Shown here: piece by piece, positions 46,161-58,700 of the stretch
How the letters are laid out: each line of letters begins with the position of its first letter
Position numbering within the stretch: position 1 is the stretch's first letter
Assembly: GCA_003342895.1 (NCBI GenBank)
Contig: PTFA01000411.1
Coordinates: 248,001-312,000 of the forward strand
Direction of reading: 5' to 3'
Source: Casuarius casuarius
Taxonomy: Eukaryota > Chordata > Aves > Casuariiformes > Casuariidae
DNA length: 64,000 nucleotides
The notes under the pieces: generated by a model
What the model was told of the DNA's origin: nothing
Seen by the model: the letters and a program-made list of their open reading frames with translations, nothing else
Databases searched by the model: none
Position numbers and translations under genes: made by a program

Positions 46161-49100
46161 ATAAGCTACAATTTATGGCAGCAATTTGCCTTAAAATAAT
46201 CTTGCCGGGAGACTGTTTCACTGCCTTTGGCAGCTAAATATCTCAAAAAAGAGAAAGGAAAGGCTGAATGGTAGGGAAATGTACTACCCTGGTGACAAGA
46301 GGCTTTCTCCATCCTGCCATTTTTGTGGTGGGTTTGTAGCTGCTTATGTCCATTTTAAGCCATTTTTAGTGAGATGTCCTCCATTACACAAGCTGTCAGA
46401 TATTCCTTGGTGATTTCTGCCTTGAGTCCAGAAAATTGTGACTGAGCCAAAACAAAACCTTGATCACTCCAGGAATGCAATGTGAAATACCAGAGTAAAA
46501 CCAAGATGACGTAACAGGCAGTCATGAAACTATCTCTTTCTTATGCTGGCAAGTGATGGAGCAGGGGCGGAGAGTGAAGGACCACCATCACTAAAGCATG
46601 AGCACTTACCCGTGTCACCACCCAAATAATAACAAATAATAATCCTTCCTCTTCTTAGGGTTGCACCATGCAAGAAAAGAGCTTTCTTCAGGAGACTCAC
46701 CTTTTGTAACTCCAGAGAATAAATTACACTGTCAATAACTTTATTGTCAAAGCGATTCAAGACACTTGAGGAACTCTTTCCCTGCGCAAAGCACGTCTAC
46801 ACAGTCTAATGCAGAGGACTACGCTATGGTTCCTGAGCTGCCAATGTATGAGCAAGCTCCTGAACTAGAAGCAATATAGCCATGAGAAAAAAAACCCTCA
46901 TTTTTCAGCAAGGACATTGCAGTCAGATGGATGTACCACTCCTAAAACTCATGTGAGTACCTCAGTATCCCTGTGCCCTGTGACATGAAGACAAGCCAGA
47001 TGTTTCTGCACTACACCTGGTAACCCCATGCAGCACTGCATCATGTTATGGAGTGTTACTTTCAACAGAGAACCAGATCCCAGAACTGGATTCACCATTC
47101 ACAAGTTCTGGCTCTTCCCTGGATTTCGTGTTATTTTTGTCTATCCAGTCTCATGGTCTCTTTTGCACCTAAAAAAGCAAGAATTCTGGCCCTTCTCCAG
47201 CCTTACTCTGAGGTGGGCTACTGATATCTGTTGCCGTCACTATAAGCAAGGTGCTCGGTCAGTTAAAGCCCATATCTCACCTTCCTGTCCATTCAAATGT
47301 TTCAGCACAAAATATTATAACGTTTAAATCAGCCTCTCCCCACTGTGCTGCTTCAAGGACTGTGTTGAGGCCTGCTATGGGTTTTCATAAATACCCTTCA
47401 TAACTATCTACTCTTCTGTATATGGCTTGCAAAGCACCTTGCAATGTTAAATTAGTAAGGTCATTGTCTTCTAGAGAAGACACCTCAACAGCACATACAG
47501 TGCATTACAGCAAGTTTGAAGGAGCTCTTGAGCCCACTCCTGAGTGAAGGCAGTGTTGTGCTATGAGCTATGCTTGGCTGGGATGACACCCAGTCAGGAA
47601 TTCGGATTCAGTGAAGCTGTTTCTTCTTTCTTCCCTTTGCTCCTGAGTGAGGAGCGAAATAAATGGCATCTCTTCACAAATTCCAGCTCTGCTAACCCTA
47701 ACAAGGGTAGGAAACAGGAAAAAAAATGCTCATCCTCCAGTCCTTCCTACTCTCTGACTTGCAGTGGAGTGTGTTGTTGCACTCAAGATCTGGAAAACCT
47801 GCACACAGTGACATTATGGGGGAGAACAGGACACAGAAGGATTCACTTATGAGCAGACAATTTCCTTCACAGTTTTGTTAAAACTGCACACAGCCTCAGG
47901 ATGACACTCTTCTCCCTCCTGATTTCCTCATGTGATTGGTGCAGCGGTGAAATGTGGAAATTTAAGTCTGAGTTAGTGAAACCTTTTCACAGAGACCTTC
48001 CAGAGTTCACCATGCGCAGGGATAACAGTTCCCTGGAACTGAGCACTTTACGCACTTTTTCTCCCTCGTTCTCCATGTATCTCTGCTGAGCTGATAAATA
48101 AATTGTGAGCCCTCCAGTGGCCAAAATAATATATTTCCAATTATGTATTTGATTCTGGCCCACCCTTCAAATGCTGCAGCACCTCAGACAGGTTTTTCCT
48201 CATGCACTATAGCCATGGTTATGATGTGGGAACAGAGCTGGCAGACTGATATCCAGTGAATAGTGGAGAAATGTTTAAAAGACCTGATTATTCAGAAAGC
48301 ACCGAGGCATCAGGAGTACTGGATAGTGTAGCAAAGATTTCCCTTATATTCACAGAGTATATAAGGAACAGCCTCCTGCACTGTGTTCCAGTATAATAAA
48401 AAAGGATCCTCACCATAAAACCAAAGGGCAACAGAAGAGACCCTGGATGAAAGGCTGGATCTCTGGAAAGCTTGTCCATGCTTTCCCACTGAAGCCATTG
48501 ATTACCCAGCATCCAAAACATGCTCAGTGCCTCACAGGTAATGGAAAAGCGTTACCTTTATCCAGAAGTGTTACTATTCAAATTGTTCATTTACAGAGAG
48601 GAGCTAGAGGGGAAGTAGAGTGATAAACCAACAACGTGGACACTGTGTGCTTTACAGGCTTGTTCCACTACTTCTCTCTTACCTCAGAAATGCCCTTCCC
48701 CAGACTCAGACCTTCCTGACACCCTTCCCGCAAGGGCGGGGGAGTGCGCAAGAGAGGTTTTCTTGTGCGGCTTTTTCTCCTGCCCCTCAAAGCTCTGGCT
48801 TTCTCTTCCCCGTGAAAAGGCACCATTATTCCAGTGTCAGGACATGTCAGGGACTGGGTGATAAAGATGAGGGTTCGCAAGTTAGAGGTCACATCACTTC
48901 ATTGTTGTGGGATGACAGTTGGTCAATATGTGGCTGTGTAGTTTCGACAGTGGGCTTTGCAGTGAATGCACCTACAAATCACAACATGTGGAGGGGGTCA
49001 CAACCTCTGGCGAGGGAACTGCAAGATTTATTTATAGTTGCACTTCTGTCCTGCACTCAGAAGAATTTAGGCGTAGGTGAACTTGAATGAAAACATAGGC

Positions 49101-49579
49101 TAATTATTATTATTAACACTACTTCTCAGGGTTAATGTCTGTAAGGTAAAGACAAGACTGCGGAGGCTACAAGTTAAAAGACTGTCTTTTGATTCAGCAG
49201 TATTAACTTCCAATCCTTTTAAGGTTGTACTTTTATTACAGTTTCTGCAGTCTTAACTCCTTTTTTCATCAGTGCAATTATAGAGTAATTCAGACTACTT
49301 TCCTAAAGCAAAAACCAATTATATCTGATTTGCAAATGCCATTTTTTTTTTTTTTAACTGAAACTCAAAAAAGAATAGGTAATATATCTAAAGACATAAT
49401 ATCCACTATTTTTAAAAGCCTCATTACAAATGGGGCTAGCCATTTAATATGTCACCTTACACTTAGACATAATTAAAGCTGACAGCACTACCTTAGAGTA
49501 TCTATGGAATTACAAACAGTCAGGTGAGAATAGAGTCAAAGTTATTTCTTCCTTGTTTTTTGAATTAAAGAGGTTGCAA
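46161..49579. other. Non-coding DNA
   Basis: Frames up to 156 codons (48,620-49,090 plus) carry no known motif. GGCTTGCAAAGCACCTTGCA near 47,424 resembles the CORE-SINE tail (tgtaaagcactttgagat), and CAGGGTTAATGTCTGTAAGG near 49,127 is similar to another part of that tail; both are too weak to call alone. A T14 run is at 49,342-49,355. Confidence 0.45.
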
Positions 49580-49652
49580 GGTGAAATGTTTCCAGGGTGA
49601 AGGCAATAAACCAGAAGTCAGTGTTCTGGGTTCCTGTGGCTCTGACGATTCA
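49580..49652 (+). repeat. Possible MIR-like SINE fragment
   Basis: AAACCAGAAGTCAGTGTTCT, then GGGTTCCTGTGGCTCTGACG, then TTCACCACGTTATGTAAGACC follows the order of the MIR region from the pre-B-box spacer through the early core (ggagtcctgggttctatccctggctctgccactg...tgtgacc). Divergence is high, and the A-box part is missing. Confidence 0.4.
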
Positions 49653-50345
49653 CCACGTTATGTAAGACCAGGGCCAGATGGGGACTGTGACCAGGCCCTC
49701 TGAGTCACCCAGCTCTTCATGAAGAGCAAGTGCCCAGCTCCAAGGATGAGGTTCACCAGGTTCAGCTCGCCTTCTCTGGACAAGGGATGGAAAGAAGCAA
49801 ATATTCAGATGGGTATTCATAGCAGCTAGTGTGCTAAGCTGGAAGGGCCGAGTCGGCCAAGAGAGATGTGGGTGTCTCAAATCCAGAAGCTCAGATGTGC
49901 TTAGATGCCACTCTTCATCCCACCAATGTACAGAATGATAAATGCTGGCTTAATTACCCAAAGGAGGTTATTCCATCATCTCTACTTCCCAGGACCATGC
50001 TATAAGTATTAGGCTAGAGACAGGATCATACCTCCTTTGTGGTAATCTGTTGAGGTTCTACTCAACCATTTAAAGACTATGTAAATTAAATTTTAAAACC
50101 TTTCAGAATGCGCTGTCTGACTTACTTAAACTTGCATGTCCTTTCAGTTCGGTGTCCAGCTATCCAAAAATGTGGGCTGTCTGAGGGCTCTGCAACCATA
50201 TCCAGGTCTTTACAATAGGCAAGAGTTATCATAGACCACAGGAGAATTACTAGAGGCCCAGGCAATGTTGTCCTATTACAGGATATGCAGATGGTGTTCA
50301 ACCTGCCATGGTAACCTATGCCAGGAAGGGCTGGAAAAGCAAATT

Positions 50346-50360
50346 AAAAAAAAAAAAAAA
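50346..50360 (+). repeat. Poly(A) run of 15
   Basis: Fifteen adenines, soon followed by a C12 run at 50,426-50,437. No retroposed body was recognised on the 5' side. Confidence 0.7.
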
Positions 50361-50425
50361 CTTTAACAATGCTAGAAAAAAGAAACAAAGGAATCAAGAA
50401 TTAAAGTATTTGGAGGGAAATGTAA

Positions 50426-50437
50426 CCCCCCCCCCCC
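50426..50437. repeat. Poly(C) run of 12
   Basis: Twelve cytosines in a row, unusual in this AT-rich window. The length is prone to sequencing error. Confidence 0.75.
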
Positions 50438-53315
50438 TTCAATTCCAAGAACTAAAGGAACTGATTCAAAATTCAAGAGGTATACCCCTTCACTTTGAAT
50501 CAATCCTGGTAATGTTTGGGCATCTCTGCCTGTTTGGTGAATCTTAAAGCAAAAGTTCTGAACAGTCCTGATCTTTGCAAATATAATGATTCTTTCTAAG
50601 AGATTATTTAGTTTATCACTGCATTCCAACCGAATTCCATGTTGGGCAATTTTATTGTATTAATCTGAATTTTACTAGAATCTACTTTCTGGCTTAGTCT
50701 TCTGCTCACTATTGCTTTCTCATTTCCAAAGGAATTGGATTTCAACAGTCTCAAACTGCTCCCAGCACTTCTGTACATTCTCAGTATAGCCATGGTTAAA
50801 GGCACAACCCATCTTCAGGAAGACAGTATGCAGCAACACACATCCCACCCTGAAGAGACTGGAAAGGTTTTACCTTCATGGGTTGTGCTGGTGAATAGTA
50901 GGGGGGAAAAAAAAGAAAGAAAAAAAATCAAAGGAGGAAAGAGATTGTGGAAGAACCCTTAATGTATTTAATATGGAATTATATTAAATCCAAACAGAAT
51001 TATTTCATTATTACCAGCTTTTATTAGAATATTCTCTTGGTAACAGACTAATTTTAATGCAACTGCATATTAGATTTCAGGCTAGAAAGAAAATGCAGAT
51101 TCTCTTGAATATATGTATTTCCCAATAATTGCTACCTAGTGAAGAAAAGGGGGAAAAGTGGATATAATTAAAAAAGAATGTAATGAGTTTTGTAACTTCA
51201 GTGACTTTCGAAAGAATATGAAACATTTAATGTGCCTGTAGGGACTGAATGAGAAATGACTTTGTGGTGCGCTTTCTCATAGCCCTTGAAGATTTAAGCT
51301 GAACACGAGCTGTCAATCATTTTCCAGACAGAGTACTGAAAGGTCAGCTGCAAGTGCTGTGTTTTCCTTGTGACCCATCTAGATTCTCAAGGTTGGGAGC
51401 AACAATGTGTTTATAAAACCTATGGCTCGCACTGCTGCTCAAAGTAGCCTTTTGGAGAAAGGAAGAGGGAAGAGATGAAGGAGGGATTGGCAGAATTATT
51501 GAGTGCAGTGCAGATGAACTAAAAAGAAACACATGGTGCTGCAAAAGCTCACTGGGAGCAAAAGTGTGTCACTTACAGAAAGAAAAACAGCATTTTATAA
51601 GGCCAGTGACTGGACTGCTTTAATAGCTCATTTTTTCCCTCTTTCCTTTCATCTTCCAACTGAAATTATTGCCTTATATAGTGAAACTATCCCTTTCTAG
51701 TCCTGCTGAAAGGGACTTATGTACTCAGGAAATCTTCAGACTGCTTTGCCAGCTTCATGAAAATATCCCAGGTTTCTACCCCTCCCTCATTTAATCAAAT
51801 AAATAACTAGCAAGACAGGAAGATACGCTCCCAATGGGCAACAGCAATGCTAAATTCTGCCTAGGTTTCATAGGAGACTTACTAGCAAACACTATCTTCT
51901 GGACACACTGTTGAATTAAAACCTCACTTTGCCAATCAGTTCCTACTCATTTTGGAATCATACTACTCTTCTTTTCAATCTCAGCTCGACATGTTGGTGT
52001 TTTAGTTCGGATCAGTGGCCCGGTTTTCAAGCAAATACCCTAATTTTCCCCTCACATTGTTGAGGAGGTCACAGGGGAGTTTCGGAGCATGCAGGGTGTA
52101 TGCATTCATTTGGTGAATGCTTTCAGAAGAAACTAAACCAGAAACTCTGCAGGTGCAAATCAAACATTGCCCTCCCTTAATGGGGACCTGGCAATCTGAA
52201 ACCATGGCTGGTCTTTTGGACAGCTTCTCATGACACGCGCGGGGGACACATTCAGTTCAGAAGACGAAAACTCCGAAGTAAAATGCCTGGCCTGTGTATA
52301 CAGTATATGCTGAGGCCACAGCAGCTGCTTTGATCTACCAACTTGCTCCCCAGGATATAAAATTACTTGCTAATGTAGATTTAGCCTCAAACAAGCAGGG
52401 AGTGAAGACGGCCTTATGAAGAATAACCACCTGCAAACAAAGGAGTGAATCCAATCATTTCACTGTCATCCAAACCAATTCTATTTCCAAAGGAGAATCA
52501 ATAGAGAAAATATAAACAATGCTAGGTAGCTAAGAGGATACCTGAGGTAGAAAATAAAGACAGAGAGACTTCTCAAAAACTGCATTAGAATGAGCATGTG
52601 TCCCTCTGTTTTTCATCTGATCCACTTACTTCTAATTAGACTATTTCTGTCTTTCCTGCTTTCTCTCATAGTATCTTCAGAGTCCTGCTATATTTTTGTT
52701 CCACTCTGCTAACTCCAAACCTGATTTCTTGTGGGCTATTTAATTTTTTTCTTCTTCTTGTTAGAAAAAAGGAAAAGAAAAAAGCACCGCTTCTCCGAAC
52801 TGAAAGGAGCACAGTGTGATAAAAAGAAAGACAAAAAAGGATGAATTTCTTACAAGGTCTTAATTTTTTTCCTGCTGCTTCTATATAGTGCTCTCCTCCT
52901 GCCCCCATTATGATTAAGGGGCTTTTCAAGTAGATACTGAGGGCTTCAGCAACTCAGCAAGGACACAAACACCCACCATGGCACAGGCAGCTGCAGGAAT
53001 GATTAATATTATCAATCTGAGGTACCTAGTGGTAGATTACTGCCAATTTAAAGGTGGTTGCTGAATTATCCTGCAGAGGAAAATATCAGCATCCCAGTTT
53101 TGGAAGAAGACATGTATCCATGCGGAGTGGCAAATATGCAGCGTGACCAGACAGTCCCATGATCTGCAAGTGGTCAGAGCTGCCTTGAATCTGGGAGCAT
53201 CCCTCTTCTCTCCCACCTGATATATGTTATGCCACAAGCTGACCCTATGTCTGAATGATACAATCGGAAATCACTAGTGTTATTTAACTTTCTGGGAGGC
53301 CACCTTGACTGCTTC

Positions 53316-53316
53316 N
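53316..53316. other. Single ambiguous base N
   Basis: The N stands in GCTTCNTTTT, in otherwise ordinary sequence with no tandem repeat around it. It is most likely an unresolved base call or a polymorphic site rather than a gap. Confidence 0.7.
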
Positions 53317-54230
53317 TTTTATTTCACATAGAAATAGTTAGATACAATGGACGCATCAAGTGAAAATGCTAGTTTTTGAGAAAAGGCCTAAAATTAATAG
53401 TATTGAATCAGAAATTCTCCGAGTATATTGACATGTTTTTAAGTGAAAGAAAATGAATTTAAAATTTCAGTTATCATCTTCTTCCCCCTCCTCTCCTAAA
53501 AGAAGTGATTATAAAGAAAAATCAGGTTTTAAAGACTCTGCTTAGATGTTCAGGCTCAGAATCTTTTCTATGTTTTACACAGAGGAAGAAAAAAGATTGA
53601 AATTATTAAAAAGAAAAAAAAAAACCCACCCAAGGCTTTCTCTCTCCTCACCCCATCAAACACAGGAAAAAAGGAGGCAGGTGTCTGTCTTCTCCATTAG
53701 TGCACATTGCAACATGACTAAATACAGGAGTGCTGCTGGCAAGATGGCATCTAGGCAAATTGCCCAACAGATGGTGCAACCTATTAGTGAAGAAACTTTC
53801 TAAAGGATAACAAACTACAGCAGGAAATGCAGACTTTTTAATATTTCAATGCAGACGGTCTGCAGGAAGATAGAACCCACTGAAATGTGTGAGTTCAATT
53901 TTACTTAAATGTATCTCAAATTATAAAAACCCCCAACCTCTCTGCTCCAGACGTGCCAAGAGTTCTCTAAGACGTGGTGCTGAGGGTTTCAGGCACACCT
54001 GAGGTGAAAGAGAAATAAGATTACACACCTGAAAGATTAGGATTTTTGTGTTTTTTGTTTTTAAGAAGGAACAAACTTGCTTCCCTTTCTCAAGGAAACA
54101 ATGACCTGAGAAATTTAAATTCTGGATAGGATTCTGACCTGTAAACCAGAGAAATTCCACTGAAATCTATAAAACTGTGTTGATTTCTGCCAGTGAAACC
54201 TTCTTTCCACTAAAATCTGTTTTTTTGTAT

Positions 54231-54253
54231 TGTTTTGTTTTGTTTTGTTTTTT
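54231..54253 (+). repeat. TTTTG microsatellite
   Basis: Four TGTTT-phase pentamers run into T-rich sequence. It is a short simple repeat. Confidence 0.75.
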
Positions 54254-54770
54254 AAAGCAAAAGCTTGGTTATAATGTTTAGGGTTTGGGGTTGTTTGTTT
54301 TTCCGTAGAACTGTCTGGATTACCCAGTCACCAGACTGTGGGCCTCTAATTGTTCTCATTCATCTTATACAGTAACTATAGGTATGAAAAATCTTGGTAG
54401 TAGTCTCCTCCCTTTTTTCTCTCCTTTAAGCATTGTATATAGGGCAGAGCTGAGAGTTTGAATCCCCTGGGCCAAAAAAAGCATTGCTTGTTTGTGAAAA
54501 TGAGTATTTACACTGTAAAATGGGTGAGAGAATCTGCCAGCCCTCAGTACATTAGTGTTGTAACCAGCCAAACCTAACAGTGCACAAACAAAAAAGTGTA
54601 GGATACAAGAAATACAGCTCAAATCACAATGTAATATTATAATATAAGCAATTGCAGTCTGGCACAAAGTGTTTTATTGCTATTGGCAAAGACTTCTTTG
54701 AGTATGTGTGCTTGTTCCTCCAAACTAAAAACAAAAACACATGAGGAATCATAGGTGCTTCGTTTATCCT

Positions 54771-54801
54771 TGGGTTATATACTCAGAAAGTATATAACCC
54801 A
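54771..54801. repeat. Perfect 13-bp inverted repeat (hairpin)
   Basis: TGGGTTATATACT (54,771-54,783), loop CAGAA, then AGTATATAACCCA (54,789-54,801). All 13 pairs match. The right arm is also the first unit of the tandem array that follows, so the array may have grown from one arm of a palindrome. Confidence 0.85.
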
Positions 54802-54864
54802 GAAATACCAGTATTTAACCAGTATATAAGCAGTATATAACGCAGTATATAATCCAGAAAGCCA
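54789..54864 (+). repeat. Short array of CAGTATATAA-type units
   Basis: AGTATATAACCCAGAAA, CAGTATTTAACC, CAGTATATAAG, CAGTATATAACG and CAGTATATAATCCAGAAAG follow each other, giving five diverged copies of 11-20 bp. The CCAGAAA spacer occurs at both ends. The array resembles a small minisatellite and contains several TATATAA strings that could look like TATA boxes but have no promoter context. Confidence 0.8.
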
Positions 54865-55690
54865 AAGATTGTTCTGTTATTGACTCAGTCTATTTTCAAA
54901 TCTTTTCCTTAGGAAAACAGCCATTACTCACTTAACTATTCTCATTGTGACAACTTTTGTTCCGAGTAACACCCAAGTAGGATGGAGCAGAAATAATTTT
55001 TAAAATTCTATATATCCCAGTTTTGTTCCACTGACTTCAGTGTTGCCTCTTATGAGTTTGACCTATGATTTTTAAGTGTTTAATTTAAAGTGTAATATAT
55101 ATGTATAAATTGAATAAACTCCGATTTTATATGTGTTTATATAATATGTGCGTAACGAATATCTGCCAGCAAACTTGTATTAACCAACATTAATGGCTCT
55201 GACATTCCTCTCACTCACTGAAGTTTACATCAACCGCTCCACTGGGCTGGATGGTCATCTAAGGTACCTCATCTGAGCTCTATTAAAGCGTCACCAGATG
55301 AAACTCTAGCCCTTTGCTTTCAGTGAACATGCATCAAATTTCCAGCAGCAGCAGTGAAGAAATGAAAGACAGAACCTCCTAATTGCTCCTCATGGACTGA
55401 ATGAAGTGATTCCCTCAGTTCCATTTGTCATCTTCGGCAATTAACAGTATTCGATCCCTTACCTGAGGTAGGACTGGATTCCTCTCAGGACCAAGAAATA
55501 TTCAGTCCTGCAGGCAAATTCTGGCAGCAGTTGATATACACATGGAAGCTTTCCCTTTAGTATAGTCAGGGCATCAGCAAGGGGCTGAGAAACCTCTTGT
55601 AATAACTCATGTAGGGTTTTTCCCTACCGTTTAAATGTAAATATTTTGTTCTAAAGTATCAAAAGGTGAGTGCAGCCTAGCAAGTATCAC

Positions 55691-55752
55691 AGCCTTAATC
55701 CAAAGCACGTAGAAGTCTATGGAAAAACTTCCACTAAACTCAACAAACTGTG
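55691..55752 (+). repeat. Old palindromic short element (MITE-like)
   Basis: CTTAATCCAAAGCACGTAGA, then AGTCTATGGAAAAACTTCCA, then CTAAACTCAACAAACTGTGG follows the pattern 'tgatccaaagcccattgaagtcaatggaaagactcccattgacttcaatgggctttggatca' that I associate with turtles, crocodilians and birds. The element is self-complementary in its intact form; here the symmetry is decayed. The family name was not assigned. Confidence 0.5.
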
Positions 55753-58700
55753 GCTCCATCATTCTATCCAAGCTGAAAAGAAACACCTTGGCTGTCATGC
55801 TCACATATGAGCTGCTGTAAAAAAGTGAGGCTCTGGCTTTGAAGTATATGCCTCCAAGGATATAATTGTCACCTCATAAACCTTCAGTTTATCATTAGTC
55901 TATTTAAAACAAGACTTCTTTAAAAAAAAAACCAAAAACCCTATGATCTAAGTTAGCCATTCTGGCTGCATTTAACTTGTGGCCCAAGTATGCTCTCCCA
56001 TGCTCATCCAAAGTTAGATCCCAGGAATAGCAACACACTTCCAGATCCCACATCTGGGTATCCAGTTTCCAACCCCAGCTGCCAGGGGGATGGAAAGAGG
56101 CTGAGTACCCAGGTCTCATCCCAGCAAGCAGGGAAGATTCAGCGTTGTCTGTAGCTGGACATGAGGCATTACCAATCTTAAGAGCAATATTAACAAAGGA
56201 AATAAGATTTGTTGTCTCTGGTCACATTCATAGATTCTTTTGGATTAGCTAAACCTTCCAAGGAGCCATGTCCCAAGCAGGCTGCCCCACCTGAAATGTG
56301 GGTTTGCATTGAGGCCCATCTGCTCGATGTCAGGACTCTGAAGCATTTCTGCCCCTATGCAAAAGCAGTAGAAGTAATTTATGAGACCATCAGCGAGATG
56401 CTCACTGTAAATTCAGACAGTAAAGAACGATGGCTTTAATGCTTGCTTGAGCAAAGCACAGACTCTGCTTGCCTTCCTTCGTTCTGCTCACATACTCTTA
56501 GAGCAGCGCATTGCCTAGCCAAGATTTACCAGACAAATGCCACAGCTCCTCTCCTCCCATTCTGCAATGCTCACAGAGGGATTTATGCATACCAAGCAGC
56601 CTATTCACTATTTTAGGGAGAAAGGCAACTAATTAGAGCCATAAATAAAGAAAAAAATCAATAACAAAAAAAAAGAAGACACAAGAACTAAGTGTGAGAA
56701 AATAAGAAAGACTGTATCACTGCTAGTGAGAGCAGTTTGTGAGACACCAGAAGAAAAGTTAATCCAGGATTGCGGTTGACATTTTGTGTCAGTTTTGACA
56801 GTAACAACAATTGTTACTGTACATGTTGACAGCTGAAGATGAGTGGCTAAAAAGGAGACATTTTCTAGACTCAGTTCAGAAGGCACCGTTATTTAAGCCA
56901 ATTGAGACAAGTGACTGGGGCTTAATTCAGTAAATTCTAACATGAGTTACGTTAGGCATTCAACAAATTGATTCCCATTTTTTTTCGTACTGACACCTAA
57001 TAGTGAAAGATAATCTTTGCAAGCCATCTGGCCATGTCATAATCCACTTTTTTTTGATTTGACAGATCGATGAGTGAACATTCCAAGACAAGAGGTATAA
57101 AAACTAATGAACATGCTTAAAGGCATATTTTTTAATTTACTTGGAACAAAGCACAAAAATTTATAAGCTAGTCTCAAGGACCTCTATATCCACAGGCTGG
57201 TGTCCACCTTTATTATTATTCCTGATTTGTTCTACACTAGCCTTCAAATGCATAAAAGACAAATCCAGACACTCACAGGAAGATGCAATATCTTCTTCCA
57301 AATTTTAGTCTATTCCATTTCCTCATCCTTGCTTCTAAGAATGTTTTCGCCAATTCTCCTATTTCTACCTGGCTTCTATGGCCAAAGTACTATTTGTAAA
57401 ACACATTAATCACATATAAAGAGAGGACAACAGCCTTGAGACATAAAGCCAAGGTTCTGCCATTTATGGACATTAAAGACATATGGCAGCTTCTTTAAGA
57501 CACGACATAAAACCAAGGCCCTGCCATCTACTGTCAGTGAAGAAGCACAGCTTAGTAATGAAGGAATAGTTGCAGTTGGTGTCCCATTAATTCTAAATAA
57601 ATGCATTCCGCTTCCATATGATATACTGTCTCTGTAGATACATTCCCCTTCATACATTCTTCTCATTGTGACTATGCCTCCAAATCTTATAGGAGCAGGT
57701 TGCCTGATGGCACTGTTTTTCTTTGTTAGACTTTCTGGGTTCAATTTTGAAAAGGCAATTTGTGATAGAGGTTGGCAAGACATAAATTTGTCAGAATGTT
57801 GAATCGCATGGATAAATAAGCAGAGCAAGAAATTTAAGCAGTGTTGACATTATGCAGAGTCTTCTAAGTTCAACCCTGAAAATAAATATGATGCCTCTAA
57901 AGGCATCACTGGTTAATGATTTCCTCTTACATCAACTGACTCTGCTGATTTAAGTCTGTAACCATGCTTTACTTCATGTTTTTTTTTTATTCATTGGATA
58001 TGGCACACCTCAGTGTAACACACAAGATGGTTCAAATATCTGCCTTTCATGACCATGTCCAAAGTTATGCACTGAAACATTGCAATACACCTCTGACCCA
58101 CAGATCTGTACTTTTTTTCTGCAGAAACATGGGAGCAAGGTCTGAGTTTGAGCCTCATGGGGAATCAGAGTGTGGACGGGGCATGCGCCCTGGCCCAGGG
58201 ATTGGAAAGCTCTCTATGGTCTGAATGCAAAGATATGGCCCAGGAATTCAAAGGTGGTGAGGGCTTCCATCTGTCACTCACAGAGTCTGTGGAAGGGGAT
58301 TCCCATCTGCTTAGTGGCCCATGCTTGTCAACATATCACTGAGACTTTCAGGAGGGTAGCAGCATGATTTGGGATGCTGTATCCTCTGTGTGCAGATGAC
58401 CTACATCTTGTTCCCTACATTGCAACACAGCCATTCTTGCCGTTCCTAGTGCTTGAGTGCAATGCAGTCCTGGGTGACAAAGGGTCGTCAAAAATTTAAT
58501 TCAGCTCAAGCCATTGTGATGGTGGTTAAAAGAAGCAACTCAAGAGATCAGTGAGTACAGCACCACTTTGCAACCACTGTTGAGAGGAATTAGATAATCT
58601 CTAGGGAAGAGATGCACAGGTGATCTGCTCTCATTGCTCCTGGAGCTCCAAAAATCACTTCTCCTATTAATATGAAATAGCTCATATTTGGGGCAAAAAT

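Larger units (their letters stand above)
49653..54770. other. Non-coding DNA with homopolymer and simple runs
   Basis: No gene supported. Simple tracts are an A15 run (50,346-50,360), a C12 run (50,426-50,437) and a TTTTG tract (54,231-54,253). One ambiguous base lies at 53,316. A near-pure purine patch rich in AAAG lies at about 50,900-50,940. Nothing else was recognised. Confidence 0.5.

Noticed and set aside
48620..49090. 156-codon plus frame
   Set aside because: No recognisable motif, an opposing minus frame over part of it, and no splice or promoter context.
54789..54864. Multiple TATA-box promoters
   Set aside because: The TATATAA strings belong to a tandem array and lack any upstream GC-rich or CCAAT context.
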